Source: Monoraphidium neglectum
Taxonomy: Eukaryota; Chlorophyta; Chlorophyceae; Sphaeropleales; Selenastraceae
Assembly: GCF_000611645.1 (NCBI RefSeq)
Contig: NW_014013388.1
Span: 2,729-21,867 of the forward strand
DNA length: 19,139 nucleotides
Direction: 5' to 3'
Shown: positions 10,902 to 19,139 of the stretch, piece after piece
Position numbering within the stretch: position 1 is the stretch's first letter
Layout: the number at the start of each line of letters is the position of its first letter
Notes under the pieces: model-generated
Seen by the model: the letters and a program-made list of their open reading frames with translations, nothing else
Told to the model about the DNA's origin: nothing
Databases searched by the model: none
Position numbers and translations under genes: made by a program

Positions 10902-10906
10902 TGTAA
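10902..10906 (+). terminator. TGTAA, first poly(A)-type signal after CCCH gene
   Basis: This is the first TGTAA on the plus strand after the stop at 8380, about 2.5 kb away. It could end the zinc-finger transcript or an unseen plus-strand transcript. The match is only five bases. Confidence 0.3.
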
Positions 10907-11063
10907 ATCTGTATGGTGGCATCGACGGCTAGGCCTGCTGCTGCAGCAAAGCGCCCCCACAGCGTACGTGTTTGAGTCCAGTCATTGTTCATGCCAGTTT
11001 AAGCGTTTACAAAGGCTTGGTCAACTCTGGTCAACAAGATTTGTTGCTGGCGAAACCATCATC

Positions 11064-11270
11064 TCAATCTCTGACAGCTGAAGAGACGAAATAACGTACA
11101 AAAAACAAATTTGTACGGGTCTGAGGTACCGCAGTAGCGGCGGAGACACTCGTGTCATTTTGGGATCCATCGGCAAATTTGCGGATCACGATCTTGTGTG
11201 ATTGCGCCGCATGTAATTCATCAATCATCTTTGGAATATCTTTCTGGAACGCAGTTAGCGCGAATAGCAT
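11064..11270 (-). CDS. Small AT-richer ORF, 68 codons, unrecognised
   Basis: From Met at 11270 to a TGA at 11064 the frame is open, and its codons (AAA, GAT, ATT, TTA, GAA, TTT) differ strongly from the GC-ending codons of the surrounding genes. The predicted peptide has a normal mix of charged and hydrophobic residues (for example FQKDIPKMIDELHAAQ). No family is recognised. An in-frame stop lies just upstream of the Met. It may be a relic of inserted DNA, or chance in an AT-rich patch. Confidence 0.2.
   Translation of the reverse strand: MLFALTAFQKDIPKMIDELHAAQSHKIVIRKFADGSQNDTSVSAATAVPQTRTNLFFVRYFVSSAVRD
11095..11117. other. Perfect 8-bp stem hairpin CGTACAAA/TTTGTACG
   Basis: CGTACAAA and TTTGTACG pair perfectly around a 7-base A-rich loop. 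It lies within the AT-richer patch some 310 bases upstream of the tentative coiled-coil start. It contains two GTAC cores. Confidence 0.5.
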
Positions 11271-11320
11271 CGGACATCACATTGATGGACCTTCATTCCA
11301 CCCTTCAAGCAGCGCTATGT

Positions 11321-11330
11321 CACAGCTGTG
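11321..11330. other. 10-bp palindrome CACAGCTGTG
   Basis: A perfect palindrome with a CAGCTG centre lies about 100 bases before the tentative start of the coiled-coil gene. It may be a protein-binding site; no direct support. Confidence 0.3.
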
Positions 11331-11426
11331 TAGAGTATCGTAGGAGCTGAAACTTGGAGTGGATCGGATTCTGGCAGAGCGGCTGCGCCCTGCGCCGAGC
11401 GTGCTCGCGTGCGCAACTTGCTGCAA

Positions 11427-12283
11427 ATGGGCGGAAGCCCGCATCGCTACCCCGCGACTACCGAAGCGTGGAAGGTTCTGCATGGAGGTGCCTGATACAC
11501 GACCAAGCCTTGTGCCGCAAGCACGCGTCGACGGTTCGCTCTGCCGTGGTGCGTCAGCCGCGCGCAGGCGCCGCCACCCCCTCCCTGAAAGCGTCCCGCA
11601 TTGCCCACTTGGCCGCCCCATCCTGCAGCGCCGCCCACACCCCCGCCGCCTCGGCGGGATCCGCGGCACGGAACCCAGCAGCAGCTGCCCCCCTCCGTCG
11701 CCCCTCAGCAGCTGCCGCAGCCCAGCCACCCCAGCCTTCCGCTGCCAGCCCTGCATGGGGGCTCCCAGGTGCTGGTGGTGGCACGCAGCAGCGACCATGG
11801 GGCGATGCAGCGCGACTCCCACGCTTGGGAGCCGGGGTTGGATGCCGCAGCCGCACCTGCCGCGCGCCGCCAGCTGCAGCGGACGCCGCCGCCGCTGCAG
11901 CACGCGGCGACTGCGGCGCCGCCTTTCTCCCCAAGGCCTGCATGGGGCACCCCGCCAGACATGGCGCTCAGGACGCATGGCAGTGGCAGCGGCGCAGCTG
12001 GGAAGCTTCTGCCGCCGTTGGACGCGCCCGCTTCGCACCAAGCAGCGAGCGGCGGCCAGTGGGACCAGCTATGGCCCGCTGCAGGCGGCGTCCTCGCATC
12101 CCCGGACCGACCGAAGCCAGGCGGTGCGTTTGCCGACTCGCCGGCGGCGCCGCTAGGAGCTGCCCGGCAGCTGCAGGCGTCGGGCCCCCTGCAGCTGCAG
12201 CCGGCGTCGCCAATACGGCTGCTGCAGTCCCTGAACCTGCCAGGCAGCCCCGTGGGCAGCGGCAGTCATGGCAGTTTGCAGGT

Positions 12284-12337
<54 letters not shown>

Positions 12338-15300
12338 GCCCAAGCTGTGGCACCACACCCACGAATCACAGGACCGCGACAGCGACCGTGCGCAGCTCGC
12401 GGCCACAGCAGCCGCCACGGACGCGCGCGCCGCAGCGGCCGAGCGCGCCGCCGCAGAGGCCGCGCACGCAGCGCACCTGCAGCAGGGGCGGATCAACGCC
12501 CTCGCCGCTGAGGTGGCGCGCGCGGCGGCGGAGCTTGGGGACCTGAGGGGAAGCCGCGACGCGGCTTCCACGGCGACGGCTGCGCTGACTCAGCAGCTTG
12601 CGGGCGTGTCTGGTGAGGTGCGGAAGTTGGAGGGGCGGCTGGCGGAGGCGCGGGGCGCGGCGGCGGAGGGCGGTAGGGCGGGCGGTGAACTGCGGGGCCA
12701 AGTGTTGGCTCTGGCGGAGCAGCTGGTCGGGTGAGTTGGGCGGGCCTGGCAACCTGGGGGGAGAGGATTGGGTTGTGTGCTGTCCCGGCGTAGGTATGCG
12801 CACACGTGGGCATCGTGCTAGGGCTGTCACTTGGAGGGATGGGGTTGTGCGCCGGGGCATATGTGTGAGCGTGACAGGGGGTGTTGGTGTGAGTACATGC
12901 GGGCACGCAAATGGAGGCACGCGCTGCCATTGTTGAGGGATTGCAAAGGATTGGCTGCTGGCTACTTTTCTGTTGAATCGGGCTGGAGGAGTTGCAGCAC
13001 CTGGCAGCCGCCTCCCAGCAAAGTCGCATCGCTGACACCCGCCCCAGCCGCCTGCGCGCTGCATCCCCTTTCTGCCCCCTAACACAGCCTACGAGCAGAG
13101 CGCGCGGCCGACAAGGCGGCCCTCGAGCAGCTGCAGCGCGCGGCCGCGGAGGAGGCGCGCCGCCGCGGCGAGGGCCTGGGCGACGTGCGAGGGGAGGTGC
13201 GGCAGCAGCAGGTGCGGCGGGCAGGCCTTTGGGCGGGGCTTTTGTGTTTGGGCTGGTCCAGGTGAACGCACGGGTGCTGTAGGATGACCGACGATTCAAA
13301 CGTCGGGTGCCTGCAAGCGGGAGTGGTTCCAAAGGAGCGTTGGAAGGCGCGGGTGCCGCACGGCGTGCGGCGGGGCGCGCCAGCTCGCGTCCAAAAGTGC
13401 GGCCGTCGCGCGCAGGCGGCGCTGCTGAGCGACATGTCTACCCTGGCGGGCGAGGTCGAAGGCTACAGGTGGGCGCCCCCTCAACCCCCCTGGGTGTGAC
13501 AGCCACCCACACACCCCGAGCATACACTGCTGCAGCATTCGAAGTCCGATGAAGTAATGCAGTTGCTGGCAGCCCCTTCCAGGGTCGTCTGAGAAGGGGT
13601 CAAACGGAGCGATGGGTCAAACAGGGTGGGGTTGCCGCAGTTGCTGCTTCAAAACCTGCATTTTATCCCCCTTCGCGAGGCCCCCATGAGCTCAGGGACC
13701 CCGCCACGGGCCGCACGGGCACACCACCCGCAGGACCGAGGCGGCGGCCGCGGGGGCGGCCCTCCGCGCGGCGGTGTCTAGGGTGCAGGCGCAGCTCGCG
13801 GCGGAGGGCGCGGAGGTGCGGCCGGCCGAATGTTGCTCTGTTTGGACTCCAGGGGACCTACCATGGGAGGGGTCTCAAGAGTATTTATCATTTTGTTGCT
13901 GTGCGGAATACTCCCTCCCATTATCTTGGCGCATCTGTGGCCACACATGGTTTGCGACCCCACCGCCGTCCGCCGCAGGCGGAGGTGCTGCGCCAGGGCG
14001 CTGCGGCGACGGCGCAGGAGGGGGCCGCGGCGCTCGGCGGCGTCAGGGGGCGGCTGGGGGAGCTTGCGGCGGCCGTCCAGGGGCTGCACTCGCAGGTGGG
14101 CTGCCTGGGTGCCGAGGAGGCTTGCACCCGTCACAAAAGCAACCATGGGCGGCTGGCGAGGAGCATCGGTTGCACGTCGAGTGGCGCGCGGTCGCAGTCA
14201 CACGCGTTGCGACAAGAGCAGGCGTCAAGGTGCATCCTGTCACTGCTCAGAAGCACTTTTCAATGCTGTTGTGATGAACACCCACGGAGCTGGCCCCCTA
14301 CGGCCGCCCGTGCGCGCCCCGCAGCTCCAAGCCGAGCAGGCGGCGCGGCGCCTGGAGGCGGCGGCAGCTGAGGCGCGCGAGAGGGCGCTGCGGCAGCAGG
14401 TGGGCCTGCCGGCATGGCAGTGGCGCCTCGGGCTGGCATGGGAATAATACAAACGCCTCTGCAGGCATGTGAGTAATGATTGCCCCTGGAAATCCTGCTT
14501 CTCATCAACAATGTCCATATGACAGGCAGCTGTTTGGGCGGCCTGTCAGCGCTGGCTGCTTTGTGCCTCAAACTTTACACACACACACACACACACTCAC
14601 ACACACACACACATACACACCCACAAACATCACACACACACACGCACGCACACACAAACACACACACACACGTACACACACGCACACACACGCACCCACA
14701 CGCACACATACACCCACACATGTGCGCACATGCACATAAGGACAAGCGCACACACGCACACAAGTGTGCTGATGATTGATCACGGCACCGACAGGTCGCA
14801 GAGAGCGAGCAGCAGCTGCTGCGCCGCTGCGCCGGCATGCTGGAGAGCCGCGCAGCCGAGGCTGCGGGGGCGCTGGCGGCGCTGGACGCCCGCAGCTCTC
14901 AGAGGGACGAGGCCAGCAGGTGCGCCGGGGCGGGGGGGGATGTCATGCAGCTGGGCCGGTGGCTGGGCGGTGGCGCCGCCGCCGTGCTGCTGTTGCTGCG
15001 AGGCAGCTTTGGATATGTTTTGTTTACCAGGGGACAGCAAACGCGGACAAGCCTCGAGGAAGCAGCCCTCAGGATTAGCCTGTAGGGAACAGCCTATTGG
15101 GGACAGCCGTATGAGAAGTAGCACTCGGTCAGCAGCCGAGGAGGGAGCAGCCTCGAGCCAGCAGCCTGGAGCATCAAGTGAGCAGCGCCAGGCTCCCAAT
15201 CGAGTGCGGTCGCCCTGCCGTGCCTGGCGCCGCGCAGGCGTGCGGGCGAGGCCGCAATGGGCGCGCTGGCGGCCGCGAGCCTCCGGCAGGAGAAGGTGGG

Positions 15301-16988
15301 GGCGGGGCAGGGATGATCTACATCAATGCCGCCTGGTGGTTTGACTCGGTCAATGCCAGGGCGGAGCGTGGGGAGGATCAACCGGCTTGCGGCTGTTTGT
15401 ACCAAGCAATGTACAGGAAACAGCACCGCCCCCCCCCCCCCGCATGCCTGTCCCTACCCCGCCAACTTTAGTTGGGCCTGGAGAGACTGGCTGTGCTGGA
15501 GGGGGCGCTCTCAGAGGTGGCGGCCGCCGGCGGGGCGGCGCAGGCGCAGCTGGCCTCAGATATGCAGCGAGGTGCGCGGGGCGGGGCCCATCCCCTGGTG
15601 CTCACATGCTAGGAGGGGTGGGGTGGGGTGGGGACCGCACTCAGCACCAGCGCAGGATCCGCACTGCGCTTGAGCTGAGCGCGGTGCAGGCGGAAGGCCT
15701 GTCACTCACAGGCCCTGTCAGGTCCGGCGGGCCGCCGCAGCCAGGGATTATGAGGCAGCACTCCACCGTCACGACCTTGATTGTATAAAGCCTTATGTTG
15801 AAAGGCGCCCAGCGAAGTACTTAGCACCGCCGCGGCACTGCTGCACATGCAATCAATGCAAAAGCACCTCTGTAATCCAACGCAGGCCTGGACCAGCTGG
15901 CGGCGGCGGTGGCGGCGGCGCGCGACAGCACAGAGCAACGGGAGGCGGCGCTGCGCGAGGGCGTGGGCGCCGCGCTCAAGAGGCTCAGAGCGTACGCCAG
16001 GGACATCGAGGTGCGGCGTGGGCGCGGCGGCGTCGGCTGAGCGCAGGGTTTTGTGGGTCAGGGCTGGCGGTGGGTCGATGGACGACTGCGGCACAGGGCA
16101 GCAGCGGCTACGGGCGCTGCAGCCCTGTCGCATCGCCAGGCCAGATTTCGCGCTCGATTGGGATAGACAAAGAGCGAGTCTGCTCGGCCGGGGCCGCCCG
16201 TGCTGGCTTCGCTGATCGCACATGGCGCGTTATGATCATAAAAACATTTCGTTGAAAAAGCGCCAAATGATGTGCAACCTGCCACAGGAGGCTCTGGACC
16301 GGGAGCGGGTCAACCTGGAAAGCGTGGTGGTCAAAGAGATCCAGGTGAATCGCAGGGCTGCTGGTTGGTTGGCGGGGGGCCAAAGCTCTGGTCAAACGTG
16401 GTCAAACGGCTTCGACGCGCCCGTGCCACTTGGGGCCGTGCGTGGCAGCACTCCACAGACCCGCCTTGGGGTTCAGGGTGTGGAGGGGAGACGGGCATGA
16501 CTTAGATCTATCGGCGTTGAGCCCCTCGAACTGTGGGGATCAGTGATTTGTCAACTTCACGCATCTGTCACCTCGCGCAGGCTCGCATTGGCTCCGACTC
16601 TGCCCTGCGGGACCTGCTGTCTGGCGGCTTCTCGGCAGCTGCCTCGGACCTCCGCGCCACCGAGGAGCGCCAGGCCGGGCTGGTAGCGGCGGTCGAGCAA
16701 AAGGCGAGCTTCTCAAGTGCTTGTTCTGAATGATGCACCATCGTGTGGGTGATCTCCTCCACCATGAGCAGAGCCGCCATTTACAGCGCTTCCTTGCGAC
16801 GTATGATGTGTCAGCTGTGCTGGATCTGTGTCCTCACTAACACCAACAATCCCGCCGCACTCTGCGGTTTTACATTCACCGCAGCTGGAGCTCCTCTTGG
16901 ACGCTCACCGGAAGCTGCGGGGCCAGCATGAGCAGCTGGGTGGAAGCTACAAGGCCCTCGACCAGGTGCCGATGCATTCACACGCAAA

Positions 16989-17033
<45 letters not shown>

Positions 17034-19095
17034 GCCAAACCAAGCGAAGTGGGCGAGCCTCACAGAGACCAAACCAAGAGTTGCATATGCTGATCTGCAA
17101 TCACGCTCCTGCCTCACATGCGCGCAGGCCCACCGCGCCCTGCAAGACCGCCATGAATCCGCCACCGGCCCCGCGCTCTTGCGGCTAGCCGAGGGCCTGC
17201 GGCAGCTCGAGGCGCGGCAGGCAGAGGCAGCAACGCGCGCGGCGGCTGAGGCGGCGGAGTCGCGCGCGCAGCTGGCGCAGCTAAAGGCCTGGTTCGACGC
17301 CAATCAGGTGGGGTCCCAGTGGACTCATCGGATATCTTGCTGCGAGATACTTTTGCAACAGGATGCATGCGCTAACCGCGCACACCAATTGTCGTCTGTC
17401 TGCTCAACCACGCATGTGCACTCTGGTGCCGTTGATAGATGCTGCCGCGCCGGCATGCGCTCGCCAGTCGTTTGGTTTTCTGCCCGCCCATTGCGTTATC
17501 ACTCCCTCGCGCGTGTGTCTGAACCAGGTGGATTCGAAGCTTTCAGAGGAGCTGCTGCGACAGGAAGTCGCAGAGGCAACAGGCAGCTGCCTGGAAGCTG
17601 CGCGCGTTGAGGCGGCCCAGTGCCGCGCGGCGGCGGCGGCCGAGGCATGCGGCATCAGGGCTGACCTCGAGGCGCGCATCGCGCAGGCGGCGGCGGCTGC
17701 CGAGGCGGGCGGCAGGGCGGCGGCTGAGAAGATGAGCACCGTCGAGGCCAAGGTGCGCATATGCCCATTGCTGCGGCCTCGCTTGACAACCAGGTGCGTG
17801 CCGACTTTGCCGGGCCAGCTGAAGGCACTCCCCTTAACTCCGCCAGCTGCCGCGCTTCGAGGCGTCACTGAGTTCAACGCCTAGCACTCCCTCCGCGCGT
17901 GCCTGCATTGTCATGGTCGCCGCCCTGCCGCGTCACCCGCCGCGCAGCTGGAGGCGCACGTCAGCGCAGCAGAGGGCGAGCTGCGGCGCCTTCAGGAGGG
18001 TGCTGCGCGGCTAAGGTCAGACGTTGACCACGTTGACCAGGCCCAAACGGTGAGCTACGCCCCCACCTGGGGCAACGGCGCCCCAGGCGCCCTCTCTGGC
18101 TTTTTTCTTAACGCGGCTGTTGTGCGCTTGGCATGCGTGCTCCTGCGCGTCAAAAAGGGTACCCAAATGGGTTTGCACAACTTGACTTGATGTGGTTTTT
18201 ACCCAATACTGCTGACCGCCACCAGGTTCAATCCGAGGTGGTGACCCAGCTACGCACGCGCACAGACGACCTGCACGCCCGCGCCACCGCCGCCGCGGCG
18301 GCGCTCGCCTTGTGCGAGGAGGGCCTCTCGCGCCGCGTCGACGATACGGCCGCCGCCGCGCGTAATTTGGCGGAGCGCCTGGAACGGGAAGTCGAGGCGA
18401 CAAGGGCCGCGGCAGAGGCGACCCTCGCCTCCGCAAGGCGCGCAGCCGAGGACGGCGACGCCGAAGTGCGCTCCGAGGTCGCGGCCGCCCGCGCGGCGTC
18501 CGAGGCGGCCGCGGAGCGCGCGCGGGCGGCGCTCGCCGCGGCGAGGTCCGAGGCGGCGGCGGCGGCAGCCGCAGCGGCCGGCGAGGCGGCGGGGGCGGCG
18601 AGGGAGGCCGCTGATGTCAGGGTGGAGGTGGCTGCCCTGAGGAGTGACCTGGCGGCGTCGGTGGCGGACTTCAAGGGTGGGGCAGATCTGGGTTGCATAC
18701 TGTGGCAGGCAGGGGTGGTTGATGCTGTTTGCAAGTGTACGTTGCTTGCGTCACTCAGATAGGGCGAAATGAGTGGTGCATAGGGCCTGTCGAGGTTGGT
18801 GACGATAGGCACAGAGCAAGGAGGAGGGCCACAACCCTCCCACGTCGGATGCCCTTGTCCCCCGCCACCATGTTTGAAGTTTCTGAGGAGGTGGCGTTCT
18901 TGGATCTGGGGTCGCGCCTGGAGCGCCTTGCCCAGGAACTGGATCACGCACAGGTGGGCTTGACGGCTTCCTAGGGCAGGCAGGCTGCCTGCTGAGCAGC
19001 ACCTGACTTGAGCGATTGTGTTGACGCATTGCACCAGGCGTGGGCACAAGCAGTGCCAAGCGCAGGAGCAGCAACACAGCATGTCACACACCAAG
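11427..19095 (+). CDS. Large Ala-rich coiled-coil protein, 3' end missing
   Basis: Exons: 11427-11487 (tentative), 11629-12730, 13088-13211, 13416-13468, 13734-13815, 13979-14095, 14325-14399, 14795-14919, 15238-15295, 15472-15571, 15886-16010, 16288-16344, 16581-16703, 16885-16965, 17128-17307, 17528-17752, 17948-18049, 18226-18676, 18880-18953, 19038-19095. Phase agrees at every junction and about 1124 codons are present, ending in phase 1 at the last donor. The N-terminal 270 residues are Pro/Gln/Ser-rich and disordered, with 17 Gln at 240-256. The rest is long Ala/Glu/Arg/Gln/Leu helix with heptad-like spacing and no enzyme motif, transmembrane segment or signal peptide. The most Ala-rich part is the 450-base exon. 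I do not recognise the family; a cytoskeletal, basal-body or scaffold role is only a guess from the coiled coil. The start at 11427 was chosen because its donor (GGAG|GTGCCT) and the acceptor at 11628 (CATCCTGCAG) agree in phase; an in-frame Met at 11805 is an alternative. Intron 13 is GC-AG. Confidence 0.8.
12285..12335 (+). repeat. (CAG)17 polyglutamine tract
   Basis: Seventeen pure CAG codons in the large second exon of the coiled-coil gene, just before the helical part begins. The other two frames read poly-Ala and poly-Ser and are not supported by the downstream exons. Confidence 0.95.
13598..13622. repeat. Paired GGTCAAAC octamers
   Basis: GGTCAAAC occurs at 13598-13605 and 13615-13622, inside intron 4 of the coiled-coil gene. 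Further copies lie at 9183, 9586, 16390 and 16400. Confidence 0.7.
14577..14763 (+). repeat. (CA)n microsatellite in intron 7
   Basis: About 187 bases of CA repeats with CG, TA and CC interruptions occupy nearly half of the intron 14400-14794 of the coiled-coil gene. Such sequence can form Z-DNA and expands readily. Confidence 0.95.
15025..15190 (+). repeat. Degenerate AGCAGCC-rich stretch in intron 8
   Basis: AGCAGCC, ACAGCC and close variants recur roughly every 15-25 bases across this part of intron 14920-15237. Spacing and flanks vary, so it looks like decayed simple repeat rather than a defined array. Confidence 0.4.
15429..15441. repeat. Poly(C) run in intron 9
   Basis: Thirteen consecutive C upstream of the acceptor at 15471 in the coiled-coil gene; it may serve as part of the polypyrimidine tract. 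Confidence 0.9.
16390..16407. repeat. Paired GGTCAAAC octamers
   Basis: GGTCAAAC occurs at 16390-16397 and 16400-16407, a 10-base period, in intron 12 of the coiled-coil gene. Confidence 0.7.
16704..16884 (+). other. GC-AG intron 13 of coiled-coil gene
   Basis: The exon ends AAAAG and continues GCGAGC, close to the consensus for GC donors. The acceptor is ATTCACCGCAG. Joining gives VEQK followed by LELLLDAHRK in phase 0. Nearby GT dinucleotides give the wrong phase. Confidence 0.75.
16991..17032 (+). repeat. (TGC)14 tract in intron 14
   Basis: Fourteen TGC units lie in the short intron 16966-17127 of the coiled-coil gene. The sense strand carries CUG, opposite in orientation to the CAG tracts in the exons. 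Confidence 0.95.
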
Positions 19096-19115
19096 GTGGG
19101 CCCTTTGCCGCAACA

Positions 19116-19132
19116 CCCCCCCCCCCCCCCCC
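19116..19132. repeat. Poly(C) run at window edge
   Basis: Seventeen C lie in the intron that follows the last visible exon of the coiled-coil gene. The window ends seven bases later, so the gene continues outside. Confidence 0.9.
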
Positions 19133-19139
19133 GTTTGGG

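Larger units (their letters stand above)
8381..11426. other. 3 kb with no supported gene
   Basis: The stretch follows the stop of the zinc-finger gene and precedes the tentative start of the coiled-coil gene. Open frames of up to about 200 codons on the minus strand (9626-10234) show no domain, no low-complexity coding signature and no splice partners. Base composition is lower in GC than the flanking exons, with pyrimidine-rich patches near 9300-9410. It may be a very long 3' UTR to about 10.9 kb, followed by intergenic sequence. Confidence 0.55.

Noticed and set aside
11277..12041. A 254-codon minus-strand frame opposite the coiled-coil exon
   Set aside because: Its Arg/Cys/Gly-rich sequence is typical of antisense frames in GC-rich coding DNA, with no domain.
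11354..12511. A 385-codon plus-strand open frame overlapping the coiled-coil exon
   Set aside because: It reads the CAG tract as poly-Ala, has no domain, ends inside the exon, and does not join in phase with the downstream exons. The frame reading polyglutamine does.
14577..14763. Possible telomere-like or CRISPR array
   Set aside because: The unit is a plain CA dinucleotide with interruptions, neither an algal telomere unit nor repeats separated by spacers. It lies in an intron.
18228..19094. A 288-codon minus-strand open frame
   Set aside because: It is the antisense shadow of a very GC-rich, Ala-rich exon. It crosses well-supported splice sites and shows no domain.

Overview
The window is nuclear DNA from a green alga, most likely a core chlorophyte such as Chlorophyceae. 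The evidence is high GC content, many short GT-AG introns with donors of the type AG|GTGCGG, nearly pure CAG tracts coding for polyglutamine, (CA)n and poly(C) runs inside introns, and TGTAA (the chlorophyte poly(A) signal) just after one stop codon. There is no operon structure, no ribosome binding site pattern and no tRNA, rRNA or CRISPR that I can see. I cannot name the species.

Three genes can be reconstructed exon by exon, with reading phase kept across every junction. (1) On the minus strand, 4949 down to 1565, is GPN2, a GPN-loop GTPase. It has eight exons and all the GTPase motifs, and carries an unusual polyglutamine C-terminal extension. (2) On the plus strand, 6174 to 8380, is a plant/algal-type arginine-rich tandem CCCH zinc-finger protein (RR-TZF class) with four exons. 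Its first intron has a GC donor, and its tail is very rich in Gly and then Gln/His. (3) On the plus strand, from about 11427 to beyond the window end, is a long, Ala/Glu/Arg-rich coiled-coil protein. At least 19 exons are well supported, a further first exon is tentative, one intron is GC-AG, and the 3' end is missing. I do not recognise its family.

Layout: 1-1564 is 3' flank of GPN2 with no supported gene. GPN2 and the zinc-finger gene are divergent, with start codons about 1.2 kb apart, so they share an upstream region holding a perfect 14-bp palindrome with three GTAC cores. The 3 kb from 8381 to 11426 has no recognisable gene and could be a very long 3' UTR plus an AT-richer upstream region for the coiled-coil gene. 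The genes have no obvious joint pathway: GPN2 is known for RNA polymerase assembly or nuclear import, RR-TZF proteins for mRNA turnover and stress responses, and the third is structural in appearance. No new multi-gene system is visible. The unusual points are the two GC-AG introns, the run of phase 0-0 exons in the coiled-coil gene, polyglutamine in all three neighbours, and a recurring GGTCAAAC octamer in noncoding DNA.
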